Position numbers and translations under genes: made by a program | Notes under the pieces: model-generated | What the model was told of the DNA's origin: nothing | The model's database searches: none | What the model saw: the letters and a program-made list of their open reading frames with translations, nothing else | Origin: Streblospio benedicti | Lineage: Eukaryota; Annelida; Polychaeta; Spionida; Spionidae | Reading direction: 5' to 3' | Assembly (NCBI GenBank): GCA_019095985.1 | Contig: CM032660.1 | Coordinates: 49,594,073-49,658,072 of the forward strand | DNA length: 64,000 bases | Part shown: positions 45,477 through 60,400 of the stretch, piece after piece | Layout: each line of letters starts with the position of its first letter | Position numbering within the stretch: the first letter of the stretch is position 1

Positions 45477-48400
45477 CTGCAGTTATGTTAGTATGGAAGG
45501 TTATATGCATGGTTTACACTTTAGAACCATTACACGTAACTTTCATTAAAAAAGGGTAGTGACTAGTGACAACAAATAAATCTGATAGCCTTATTGAAAA
45601 ATATGGCACTACTATGCTTGATAGCTTTAACATTGGTTTGTTCAAAATAACTTTTCATTTCATGAAATCTTTGAATTTGGGAAGCATTTTTGTTACTCTT
45701 TAGCTAATATAAAATGATTATGCTACGGGTGATTATGCTAAAGGAATTATGAACATTGTATTTCCTCTCAGAGATTTTCTCTACTGTAAATATTCATCTG
45801 ACGTTTCGATAGTCAACTGTTAGAACTAAATATTCAATTAGCTGACAAGTTATTCTTGAGAACAGAAAAAGTAACTGGTAAACAGATCATTTCCTAACAA
45901 AATACTTATCATGAATGCAGAAAATATCTACATAAAGCATACCAAAACCAACAGGAAAATATTAGCAAAAGATAAGCATGTTGTATCTAAAACAGCTGTG
46001 TAGACATGTATTCTATATAAAAAAAATGTGCAAGATGTTGAAAATTTGTGCTTGACATGTACCGTATTCATTCTAATAAGCGCACAGTGCGCTTACAAAA
46101 ACAAATTTCAGCAAAAAAACAAAAATTGATAAACGTATGCTAACAATTTTTCGCAGTTTATGCATTTTTCTCACTTTAACCTCATGGAACATGATAACAC
46201 AACACGCCCAGATGGTTATGTGGGGATTTTAATAGGGAATACTACCGGCATGTTATAGTCTTACAATATGGCGCTGTATGTGAAATCTTTGTAAAAAAAA
46301 GCAAGATTTGTATAATATTTAATCTGTGTAAACAGGGGGGTGCGCTTAATGGGACAGGTGTGCTAATAAGAACGAATACGGTAATGATTTTTTTTATGAA
46401 ATACTGTATATAACCATCTAAATTACTCCCCCCCCACCCCAAAAAAAAAAAATATACATGGATGTGGATGGATGTGATGGACTTTACACAAATATATATA
46501 TTTGCATTGGAATTAGAGAAACGTAGTGAAAGCAACATCAAAAGACCGTTTAGGCATTTGCAAACGGCTAACGGCACAGGTCTAAGAGTCTCTAGCGATC
46601 TTCAAGGCTTCATTCTTAAGCTCCACTTCTTCTGCTCATGCTCCTGATCAATTATCTTCACCTCATTGTAAGGGATCACATGTCCAAGTTTCTAAAGACT
46701 CTATTTTTTCACAAGATTTCTACAAGTGACTGGGAGTTCCACCCATCACGTGACTGAATGGAAAAGCAAGGTGCATAATAACATTCATCACACTTTCTCA
46801 TCAAAGCGGCTTAGCCTGAAGCAGGTGGAAGGTCCACCGAAACGTTGTTTGTTATGACAGATAGACCATTGAGTAGGTTTGTATCTTCCCATATGATGAA
46901 TCCAGATGTTAAGAAATCATTACTATATGATATCAGAACATGTTCCTCTTTTTCCAGTCATATCTTCCTCGGTCACTATATCAGTGCATCTATCCATGAG
47001 TACGGATGACACCCAGCTTGTGTTGTAAAGGGTGGGAGGAGAAATTTAAATGCTGGTCAGTGTGAGTTTTCCTTAGACTGTATACCAACTGGCAACAGTT
47101 TCACGGTTCTCAACTTCTGTATGGTTTTCACACGATGAGTAATAGTATGTCTAGGAACGGGATGGAGCCATCTATTTCCTCTATGTACATGACCTTTAAG
47201 CTACCAGTCTCATCAACCGTGTTGAGATGGTCTGTGATGTTTCGGGTTTTTCTTCTATTTTATCTAACACATCATCCAAATAACGCTTCCATAGTTGAGG
47301 TGTACAGGTGACAGGAGCAGTGACTATAGCTTTGGTTTCTAGCCTTTCCAACTCTCGTGAGTAAACGAATTGATTCTCTGTGCGAATTGGCAGGACACAC
47401 TGCCTGTCACGTGCAAATGCCATGGTCATTCTAATGATGCCAATAGCAGTTAGAGAAACTGATAATGACATTTAGGCCACAAATCCTAGTGCTGTGATTT
47501 AATGAATATTATGAAACTCAATGATACTACAATGAGCACTTTCAATGATAGATGTAGATCTATGTCATCGCTGGCCAGCGTGTAATTCGGTAATAGGTCA
47601 TATAGGATTATAGCTAAGGTAATAAGGATGTGACTTCTGTTGCCACTGTAAAATGCACTACAGACTACAGTAATACCAGATTGGGGAAAATTTATAAACA
47701 ATGACAACCTTTGGAAGTTGCCATTCTCCAGAAGTATTAATTTCTTCCTCAGATAAACAGCTTTGCAAACTATAATACTGAATAGACCTAATCCGTTTGT
47801 CTGTTCTGCAGTATCTCATTTATTTCACTTTCAGGAAATTGCATAGTATTAGATCTATGACTATAGTTCAGGTTGAAAAGTTATTTTTGAAGTAAAATGC
47901 TGTTAAGAAAGTTAACAAGAAGTAATGCAAAGTAAGCATTATGTTGAAGAATGGTGTATGCTATGCCATTTTGATATAAATATACATATATTATACAAAC
48001 TAATCTAATTCCTTGCTTCCAATCTTTCTAACTAATTAGAAATAATATAATTTCATAATGCGCCCTAAAATCTTTGAAATACTAGCTTTGCAGTCACACT
48101 TTGCAGTGGCATAACATGGCTGTTCACATGGTCTCTCTCTCTCTATGCTTCTGTGGCCGAGTGGATAGGGAGTTGGACTTGTGGCCAGAAGATCATGGGT
48201 TCAACTCTTGTTCGGGTCTGGTGAAAGGTGTTGAGCAAACTCGTCCCTTAACAGTTGTACACTGCACCTAGCACACAATAATTAGGCACAGGTCATTGTG
48301 TGACAAGATGGTGTGATTCATTTTGTGATTGATTAGTATTGTGCGCTGAATGTGCTGCAGATGCAAGTATGTGAGACACAGATTAAGATGTGATGATGCA

Positions 48401-51400
48401 TATCAAACATCAAGTTATAATATCACTTTGACAGAAATAAAAGCTAAAATAATGTTTAAAAACTGGCAGTGAAAAGATGCACTACAAACAGATTATAGAA
48501 ATACTTATAGGTAAGTATTATAGAGAATCATAGATTAACTAAACAAAAGTTACAGATATATTTTCAAAATGTGTTCAACTTACCTGCTACAGGCTGAAAA
48601 AAATGAAAACAAAATCATGAATGAAAATTCTTAAATTAAATTCTTTGATGAATATATAAATATCAGAACACCCTAATTCACTAAAATACTCTGAATATCA
48701 CATAAGATAAATCACAAATCATTTACTATTAAAAACATAAAGCAAAAAACAAGTGAGAATAAACCTCTGAGCAGAATACTAAAATGTCAAAGCATATTAC
48801 CAGAACTGAGTTTATATGATGGAAACAAGTACAAATGAATGGCTAACGTTCTATTCTATGAATGAATCATAGCACACATTGAAACTAGGTTTGTTTCTTC
48901 AATTACAAAATACACAAAATTGGTTGTTATTTTAAAACAATGATAATAAATATAACTTACTGCCATGGTGAAAACTTAAGCCAACAAGATGATCACAGTT
49001 GCACCACAAAAGACACAGTGAAGGACAAACTGACAGAGACAGAACTCAACTGCTTTTACTCTAGACTAGTACATGCTCATCAAAAGGACTCATCAATGCT
49101 AATATTAGGAGAAGCCCTGTACAAAGTCTGCCTGGTTGAGCCATCAGTAAAGTATGATGAATGAGCATGCTTTACAACATTGAGCAACGCACAAATCAGT
49201 TCATACTTAAAGTTGGTATATGAAATCAATGGAATGTTTGTTGCAAAAAGTGTATCACTTCAAGTTTAAATATTAAATAGATGCAACGATGATGATAAAT
49301 GTAATTCAAAAGTATTATATAACAATATGAAAAATAGTTTTTTAGGGGAGAAAATTGATCTCTATCAATACACAGAAAAGATTGCTCACTGTACAAAGGA
49401 AATAAAAGTGGTTTAATTATTTTATTTTAGATTTGGCAAGGCATTCACGCAGAGCGGTATTGTCATTGATACTAGACAACCATCCAAACAGACCACTCTG
49501 ACTTTTCCAGAAATTCAACCCCAAGCACCCATCATGACCCATGTGATCAGTCACTCTCATGTAAAACCCTTTCCCAAAATTGAATTTCAATGACCTGCAC
49601 ATTTGGATGATTGTGTTCACTAATTCATACTGTTCATATTAAACTGTAGATAAAACTAACCATTTCAATATTTTGCCATAATATATTGAACACATTGAAT
49701 TATTTTTAATCATGTGTAATCAGAACAATTTATAAAGAAGTGGTTAAACATTTTCAAAGTTACTTGCTGAGCATCTCTAAACATGCCTATCTACTTGAGA
49801 CGAAAGGTTGTGGTAAAAATATCTTGCATAATGTTTGTGAGAAAGATTTATGGCTTCTAGCAGTTAGCCACCAACCATTTGATTATCAGAGGGGGGCCAG
49901 GCAATAAACATTGAAGAGTAAAATATTTTTTACAATATCTTCATGAGAAATATTCTTTTCTAATGTATTTTTTTTTTTCTTTTTTCTTTCATTTTTTTCA
50001 ACTCAGAGCAAATCAACATATTTTTTTTTCAAATAAAACTCTGACAATTTATATTTGAGTATGTAATAATCTACTTTTTAACTAATACAGTACATGTATG
50101 TATATAAATGAAGAATTGTAATGCCCGTGACATACACAATATTAGGGTTGAAGAAAAGTGGAAGACATTATAAGAGACAATTAGAAGACAGTTTTCTCGA
50201 ACCATTATCAGTTGTTGTTTACAGTGTGCAAAGTAATTTGGTCTAATAAATTCAAGAATTTTCATGATTGAACAAATCAAGGAATAAGCATTGCTTTACA
50301 TAATACATACCAATAAAATACATATTATACATCATTTAAAAGGGAAAACCCTGCTCTTCTTATTCAATCAATCAATCAAATCCTTAATTCATTTGGAGAG
50401 GCTCTAATTATTCCTCCATTTGGGGTTGTGGCCTGGCTGCCCAGTCTATATTTCTAAGTCGTCCCTTCCAGGCTATTCTATCCTTTGCATCTGTTTGATG
50501 CCTACCAGACATGATAGATTTTTCTGCTTGACTACAAATTCTTTATCACAAAATGAAATAGAGGACAATGGTCCACTTTTGCTGAGAGTGACAAAATGTA
50601 CATCATCCTTAAACTCTCAACTCTGTTGATTGTAGTCCCTATAAGCATTTCGTATAGTGAGTGTTTTTTGTTTTGTTTTTGTGAAGCAAAGCTAGAAATC
50701 TCTCTCTGAAAAGGGGAGAGACTTCATTCAGCTGCTAGTACATCATATAATGTAGTTCCACAGACAAAGGTAAGGTACAATTTGACATTGCCCATCCTTT
50801 ATATATATTTGTCAAATTTTGATGTAAAAATAGATATTATTACAGAAATGTTTATTTCTTATAGACATAATGTTTATACTCTAGAACACATGAAGTTATT
50901 TATGCTTAGCTTTATTAATAGAAAAGAACATATAAAGATAGACACATTTATTACATACACACAGTTTCATTATGTCTAGAAAAGTATTTTAAACATTTTT
51001 ATAGCGAAAAAGTATTTTTATACTTTAACTGTATTAAATAAATATGTACATAGATATATACTAACAAGTTGATTGGTAGTAATATAAAGTATCACAGGCA
51101 CAAGAACATGACAAATAATGAAATTATACTTCATATGCAACTAAATACCTACTTTTTTTAGTTTATATTACTTTAGTAGGTAATGTAAGAAACTACTTAA
51201 CATGTTGTTAATAGACTCTGGATCCTGGTACTAAACAATGCTCACTTTTCCTGTTTATGACCTTAAACGCCAGGGGGAAATAGAACAACACTCATTAACG
51301 CTGATGAAACAACCGAAAACGGTTGTGATATGTCTCGTAAGGAAATGTTCTGTGTTTAGTAGCATGATACAGTATATATCAAAACATATTGAGTATGTCA

Positions 51401-54400
51401 ATGATTAGATCCAGGACAATACATTTACATACGGATGAAAATTCTTTCAATTCTGGCGCTGTAGATTATACAATGCTTAGTGTGAATAGTCTTTGGAGCT
51501 TATGTGGGGAAAAAATTATTGACTTTAAAACTACTTAACTATTTTACATATACATCTTTAGGTAATTTGAAAATTAAAATTCGCCTAACCACAAAGTTAC
51601 TTTGTTTATTTATGATCATGATTATATTATGATTACCTATTTTTTAATGATTTGAGTTAGTCTCACGTTTCAAAAAAAAAAAAAAAAAATAATATTATCA
51701 AACTCTCCTGATCAAACTTAATTTCAAAAAGGTAAAACTTTTACATGGCAGTAATGTTTTGAGCTCCAAGACTCACCTTATTCTTACTTGATATTACAAA
51801 AAAAAGGAAGACTATCAAACATCTAATGATAAAAGACTTAGTTCATAAAGCATTATTTTCCTTGTATCCATTGTCTGAACATCGAAGTGTTAAAAATCAT
51901 CAAGATAGAAATGTTCTTCCATAAGTGTTTTCCATTTGTTGAATGATATGGTGAGTATAAATCATTCCTTCAGTATATAGAAGCAAATATTGTACATTGC
52001 AGAATGTTTGAGGAATAATGACATTTCACAAAAGTATATCACATGTATGGCACCATTGAAAAATTGTCGATCCAAATTTAAGAAGAAACCTGGAGCAAAG
52101 AAATACAATCATTTAGTTGTGTGCATGTATCACAGTGGACATAATTTTGATGAATTGCTGTCTATTTTAGTAGAATAGATTAGTATATTATAAGACACAA
52201 ATCACTAATAAAGTAAGCACGATATAATACATAGTTTGAAGATTTCATCTAATATAGCAGCCATGATAATTTACGTGGAGGTTTTTGACAAAAGAAAATA
52301 AGACTGATTCAGAGTGTGGCTATATAATTATAGTATTGTTACAAAACAATAAAATACTGTGTTGGTATCATTTTATTTTGAGCAAGAAACAGCATTTTGT
52401 AAAATTTACACTGGTCATTATGTCTGAGAAGCATCTGAATCTTTTAATGATTATAGCTACTCTTGTGTAAAATTAATAGAAATACAATTATACAAGGACA
52501 GTTATGTTGATAATTCTGCTGTGTTTTTTTTGTCATCAGGGCTGCTATAGTACGATGCACACAACTACATGAGTGAAGATTTAGGAAAGTTAAAGAGGGT
52601 TAAGAAGACAGTTTCAACATAGTAGAATTAGAAATACAAATAAAGAATCAGCTAAGAATCCACCATGGCATATCAACAGAAACCAATGATTTAATATTCA
52701 TAAAAGGCAAGACTGTCATAAAAATTTTGTCATTAGACTTCACCAGTATATCGATCTTATACACTTACTAGTATGTCTCTATTAGTTTTATTATCCATAT
52801 TTCTAACACAACTTCGTTTAATGAGCAATGACAGATTATATGTTAAACATAATAAGATTTCTTTTGAAAATAATGCAGTGCAATTAAGGAAAATATTCAA
52901 AATAATGATTAAAAATGAAAGGCTCCAGAAAAATATATAATATTCCTCACACTATCTGTCTGTTTGTCTAACTGGGTGTATGGCCAGCTGCCCGTTTAGC
53001 TGTCTGTCTGTCCGTCTGTATGTACGTATGTGTGTATGTACAGTATATAAATATAACGGCAGAGTTATCACCTTTCCAACAAAGTTAGAAACACTACAAG
53101 AGTACAAACAGCAACTTCATCGACAAAGTAATCAAATGAATTTTCAAATTACCATAAGCATTTCAGAAAATCGACCACACAATTACACTAATATTTATTG
53201 TTGAAATCAAAGTACGGTAATTACCTTTGGTGACTGACTAAGGATCTTGTCAACAATTTTACACACATCTTCAAAAACTTGTTCAATTGACTGCTCACCA
53301 TTAACCTAGAATATGATAGTACAATATTGTGTTTGCTATGATATCAAAACCATATGTAAATAGTGTTTACTTTGAAACATTTTAGATATTTATCTAAGCG
53401 TACCTGATGCAAAAGTCTTTGGTCATCATAATAACCTAATACAGGTAATGTTGTCATCTGGTAATTTCTAATTTGTGAGGAATCACCACCCTTTTCTCTG
53501 GAGAATTCTGCAGAGGTGTCGAGCAATATCACACCACTAATACCTCCAATCTAAAGAATAAAAAAGATATCTTTAAAAAATCACAATTTAACATGCATTT
53601 ACATTATCAAGCTTATGTTAACAAAATGCATTTTTACATATGATTTGAATGCAGTATATTTTTTTATATCAAAGGATAAATAGCTTCATTAATGTACCAT
53701 CTTTTATATTTAACTTATGATATGTGAAATCTTATTGTTAACCCTTTCTCACTTATGTTGCTATGACAGCCCATAATATCCTTACAATATTTCACAATGT
53801 GATGCCAATAACATCTTTCCATGTGTCAGAGTTGCTAGGCCAACTTTAAACTGTTATAGTTTCCAATAAAAATGCACGATTATCGTTTCACGAATATGAG
53901 GAAACCATTTTAGCTTACTGTATACCCCATTCCCAATTTCACATATGTTTTGAACCAAAGCATCATATTTCTAATGCTTAGAAGGAGCTCTCTTATGGAT
54001 GCTGGTAATAAGAAAATCATTAAAAATATACAATAGATGATGTTAAAAGATTAATATTATTATATAATGATAAAGCTGAATTTGTTTGCTGCACAAATAT
54101 GTAGTTCATATTAAAATTAAACAGCTGTAACTATATCTACAAGTCTGTCAAACATTGGGCTTTTTCCATTTTGTGTGCAATTGTGTCAAAATGGTACTGG
54201 TATGTTTGCAACCTGATGCTGTCAAATGAAACTTCCTTTTATTATTCTAAAATATTAAAGTAAAGATCAAATAAATGATTCTTATACATTTTACATAAAG
54301 TTAATCTAGTTTTAATCATGATGATATTGCTTCTATACCCCAAACAAATGACTTCTAAGATGAAGCATGTGACACCAAAAAGCGAGAAATGACTGGACCT

Positions 54401-57400
54401 GTTTTGGCCAATATGAGGGTGACATAATCCCACTGGGTTTGAATGATTTAAGTGAAAAAGTGTTAAACTAATTTCTAATCTGTCACAAAACATGGCCAGA
54501 TTACCTTTTCATTAAACTGATTGGCTTGAGTTCCATCTTTGGGGAAACACTCTAAGAATGTCGGACCATCACCTGATAATTTTTGTACAATATCATCTGC
54601 TGTCATATTCTGTGAAAAAACAATAACATATTATTGGTACACGTAAATGTGTTGCACACACACAAAAACAAATAAATAAAAATAGATCTTTTTTTCCATG
54701 TAATGCAAGAGTGGAAACAAATGAAGGAGGAATAGTAACTTACTGATGCCTGTAAATGTACACTGCCAGCATATTTGGCTGCAAGTTTCTGGCAGACTTG
54801 ATCTGCTCCACTGCCAGGACCTGACACAATGGACACAATTTGACAGGTGGGTAGACCAGACTTACGGCCTGTGTCAGGAATCTTGGCAGAAAATATTGGC
54901 TACAAAATAAATAATATTCATTTGATGAAATTCTAATCACTATATATACACCACAGTATTTTGGTCTGAACATAATTAAATCATCCAATTATTAACTTAC
55001 AACAACAGCACAGCCATCGGCATCAATTAGCACAGGTCCTCTCTCAACTGTGTCATCAATCGCTTTACAAATTGCACTGATTACTTGTTCTTCTGTTTGA
55101 CTCTCCAGATCAATCTTAAAGCAATACCAAACAATGATGTTAAAAGAGCAATTAATCTTTTTATATCCATTTATGCCTGGTTGTATAGCCATCTTTTTAT
55201 TCAATATTATACCAAATAGATTATTAAATAAATAATAATAATTAATAAAATTGTGCATTGTTTACACAATTACATACAGAGCACTGCAAATAACCATATA
55301 AACGATTACTGGTACATAAGTATAGAAAAAGAAATTAACTTACATATTCAAGTTTATTTCTATCATCATAGTAGCTAAGTACACCTAATGTGTTGCGTTT
55401 GTATTCTTCAACAGCTTCTGCCGATGCTTTCTTTTTGGCAAATTCTTCAGAACAGTCAAGAACAACGGCTAGCCCAAGCCCACCAATCTGGAAATCATTA
55501 AATACACTATACATAAAAGTGGAACCAAGCAATTTTGATAGACATTTTTCGTATCAATTATTACAAAATAAACATAAGAGAATAAATAATTACTTCTAAA
55601 ACAATGTGATCATCCTTATTAATTAATTATGGATATCAATACTAGTTAAAGCATGCACGATATACCTTAAAGGTTACAATTACTTTGTTACTTTGCTTTT
55701 TTACGCAAAAATTATCAATTTTCTTTTATATTGACTATAGAATAATGCTAGAGTAAAAATATGACCATGACTTTCATTTCATGCACTTACTGTTGTATTG
55801 AATTCATAGGTAGATCTTTGGTTTATTGGAAAGTTTTCAATAATAAGACCTTCTGCATTCGAGTGATCACCTAGTTCGGCCAGTAAATCCTTAATCTCCT
55901 TGCCACCCATTTTCACATGCCCATATTTAGGATATTTTTCTGCCACCTTTTTAACAATATTTTCATAACAGCCAGGGGATCCAGTTATTGCAAAGAATGG
56001 ACAAGTAATAAGTCCTGGTTTTCTTCCAGTATCCGGTGGGTCTATGCGAGTTGATGGCTGTAATGGAATATTACAAATTGGAAACAAATCGATATTACGA
56101 TAACATGTGTAGTGGAAACAAGACTACAAAAAAAGCATTTTAGGCAACATTAAAAATTAATATTCAGCTTACTGTGGTGGTTTGGAATACATAATATATA
56201 TCAATACATAATATAGAGATACTTTGCTACTGAGATGTTAGTGGGAGTTGAAATACTTTCCCCCATTTTCAAAATTAATAATGAATTATATAGCCAATGA
56301 AAGAATGAATGCATCAGTAATATGTGTCCCTATTAGTGAGATGTCCGCATGTCTCCATGTGTGGCTTTATGGAAGTTAACATTAGTTACTGGTAGTGAGT
56401 GACCATTCATCATCAGAGTGGGCGCAAGCTATTTTAGTTGGGGAGCGACTATTTGTCATCAGGAATTGGGAGTAGGCTATTTTGGAATTTATTTAATTCA
56501 AATTTCAAATGCGCCCAACACTTTGTCACACACATTAATACATAAGCGATTCAAAAAATATAAATTCATCATCTAAAGGCAGCTAGATTGCAACCTCTAT
56601 AAAGGATTAATTCAGGGCTGCAGAAATAAAATGGGAACAAGAAGGAACATCAGAGATGTGAACACCCAACTAATAATCAACACAGCCACTACTCAGCTAC
56701 TTTGACAAAGCTTTAGCCTTCAACTAAAAATAGATCATTCTCTCCCGATTTCATGGTTTAAAGCCGTTTCTGATATTTTGTAATTTTAAACACTTTTCAG
56801 TCCTTACAGGTGCGTTGGCAAGCATAGATGAACTTGGTCTTTTTGCTTTAAATAGAAATCTCTCAATTTGCTGGCAAACTTCAGAGAATACTTTATTTGT
56901 GTCTCTTTCTCCATTGATCTGCAAAAACAGCAAAAAAATAAAATAAAAAGAAGTATGTCAATGTATTTTACAACAAACATGGTATCTATCTGCTTGGAGA
57001 TATTGATCTCTATGCTAATATAATAGCACCAAGTATGAAATAACCCAAAACACATGTGACATGGCAACCTGCATTTTCCAGAGTTTAGTCGAGACATCGT
57101 AGCAAACATTTGTGTTCAACATGGCAACTCAACAAAGGCCATTGACTTAATGCATGAGTGAACTCATTCATAATTCATTATTACTACATTGTATTTCATT
57201 GACTTCTGCGCGATATCCAATCTGGAGTTTGCAGAATAATATACAGATACAGATGACATGAATTGACTACCGATGCAGAAATAAAATCTCACTGGTAACT
57301 TATACAGATTTAAGCGCAACAACTGCTATCATCTTGATCGATATTATGTTATTTTATCATAAATGTCCCATGATATATGATACAGTGAATCTTAAATAGA

Positions 57401-60400
57401 AAAGCTGGTGACACGGAAGTACTAAGGCTGATGTACAAATGCAAGTAACATACCACTGCAAGTTTGTTGTGATCATCAAGATAGCCAAGTAACGGTAGAG
57501 TTTCATATTTGAAGAAACTGATACGCTGCTTGATGGCATCTTCAGAGCTATTTGGTTTACTTTTATCGACATTCTTCCTCATAAAATCAGCTTCACAATC
57601 TATCAAAACAGCATAGTCCAAGCCTCCTATCTGAAAAAAACACAACCTTTTTTAAACTACTTCTAAAAATGGAATGAGATGAACATGGATCCATTTACAA
57701 CGAACTTTTACTGTTATATCTAATGAATATGGCTAAAAACAGTAATACCCTTCATTTGAAAGATGGATGATAACAATGCTGATAATACCAATAAGTAATA
57801 AGATGATCAAAAGTACCATTCTGAGTCAAATAGGTAGTTTAGCATTAAAGGCATGATTACCTCCTTATTAAACTCTTCAAATTGTTCTTTACATCGTGGA
57901 AACCCGTCTAATATAATAGCAGAAACTTTGTCATCTACTTTTTGGAATGCTTCTTTAAGCGCTGTCAAAGCAAGGTTCTACAAGAAAAGTTAATTTTGAA
58001 GTAAAATAAAAATTCAGATGAAAAATACATTATTAAACAAGGATTCACCAAACTTTATCATGAGCACAGACACATAAGACATTCAATATCCTGTGGCGTC
58101 CTATCTTTGATATAAATATTGTAAATCCCTGTTCATTTATTATGAAATTGACATTTTTGAAGATTTGTTGTGGTATCATGTTTTGGAGAAAAAATTTGTT
58201 TAAATAAAAATTTACAAAAATATTATGCGATTTACCTGTGGAAAATGGGGAGAACACTTATCATATCATATAGTAATGATTCTTAGAATCTGGATTCATC
58301 ATTACCACATAAAAAAGGAACAAAAGTACTCAGATGCTACTATCGTCCATAACAAGCAACGTTTCGATCGCCACACGTAGACCTGCACTGAATCTGAATC
58401 AAGGCAAAGCGGTCCCTCCAGGCCTGATATAACTTCTACACATGACTGGGAATTCCACCCATCACGTGACTCAACGCAATAGCGGAGTGTAAAACAATAT
58501 TTGTTGCACTTTGTCTTTGAAACCTAAAACAGATGGAAGATCCACCAAAACGTCGCTTGTTGTGGATGATAGAAGCATCTAAGTTGGTTGTTCCTTCTTC
58601 ATATAGCACAAATCATTTGTGTGGAAATTTTACAGTAAGCAGAATTAACTTCATTTTTCAACACAGATTGTGATGTACAATATATTGAAGAAAGATGTCA
58701 TATCTTTATGGTCAATATGCATGAATTCAATGCCCACATTTGGTGAATATTGCCCTCGCAAGTTCGGGCAACACTCACCAAATTTGGGCATTGAATTCAT
58801 GCATATTGACCTCATAACCATGACATATTTCTTCAATACTTTGTATATTACAATCTGCATAGGATAGTGTTATCAGTGTTTTTTGTAGAGAAAAATGAAG
58901 TTAACTCTAATTAATGTAAAATTTTCACACATACAATAAGTGTTGTCTCCATTTTCCACAAGTTAATCACGTGATATTATTTTCATTAATTTTCATTTAA
59001 ATATATTTTTTTCTCCAAAACATGATATTACTACTAACAAGCACTTACTGAATAACCAATGTTGCCTTTAGCAATTTCTGCTTGTGCCTTTGAAGAAGTT
59101 CGAGCTATTTCTCCCATGTTCACGTGAAGATAGTCAGGGCAGCGTTCTACGAGCTTCTTACTGTAGCCCGTCCGACCAGACCCTGGTCCACCTGTTGCAA
59201 AAATCATAAAACTTTAAGAGTTAATAAGCAATCAATAAAATATGATATTTAATCATTTCTATATCTAAAATATCTAAAACATATATTTAAAAAATATGCA
59301 TATTTGTGTAAAAAAGTATCATTATGCTTCCAAAGCTGCTACAAAGTTTCTATTTTTACCATGTGAAATACTTCAATGAACGAAATAAAAGATTTCATCT
59401 TAATTTTATTCAATCAATGGAAACAATTTTAGTAATTTTTTACCCATCATAAAGATTATAGGACATGTAGGCAACCCTGGTTTTCTGCCAGTATCTTTCA
59501 CTGCTATGTCTATTAATGTGTCCACTCTGGCAAAGCCAGAGCCTTTCCTGGCATCTCCGCCCAGTCGTGTACTTGTCAGATCTGGGTAAAAAAATTACAT
59601 ATTAAGAACATTCAATCATTAATTAATTAATCAAGGAATTGTGCGCAAATGTCTAAAAGACAGAGTGCTGTGCAAGTGTTAAAGTCTGGATGTCCTAGTT
59701 GACTGGTATATAACCTTGCAGCATTTGTAAGAAAGGTGTAAAGCTGCAACTCTGTCTTATATAATGGATACTCGCACTGGATGCAAAAGGTGTGGAGTGA
59801 ATCTGAGATGAATAAGTGGACACTAATGCCTTGGATGTCAAGATATAACTAGGCCCATTGACAGATATCCCACCCAGCATGTAAGAGTTGATAGACACCA
59901 GTTAGACACTGTTGACACCTGCTGTCTCAATGACCCAGTGCAAGAGTGCATGGGGCAGGTTCAGAGAGCTACGTCTTATCTTCACCAACAGAGCCCTCTC
60001 TCTCTCCTGGTTGTATTTACGCTGCCAGCGTGCAACTGGGTCTCAATGCTGGGTAATCAGAAGAAAAAATTGTATCTAGATAGCGAGGGATGACGGTGAC
60101 ATGGATATTTTGAGTAAATCCAGCAGATAACATAAGCACAACATAGCTGTATAATTAACTGGGCATAAGAGACACCACAGACTTTGCTAGGGTAAGACAT
60201 GTTTATTGAAGCAAGTCATTGACAACACCAATGTGAATCAATCGTGGTCGAGGGTAATAGAGGTATTGGTCTTCCCAGAAAAACCTTATGGGACACCAAA
60301 GGGGAGGATCTGCACTTCTGGAATCTAACCATGGGCATGGCTGGGTATAGTGACACATGGAGGGAAAAGGTATACTGGTATGAAGTACCCACACAGTTGT

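Noticed and set aside
49417-49620. Minus-strand frame of 67 codons with [19 protein letters not shown]
   Set aside because: Looks slightly protein-like but has no splice context fitting AK5 and no family match; left unannotated.
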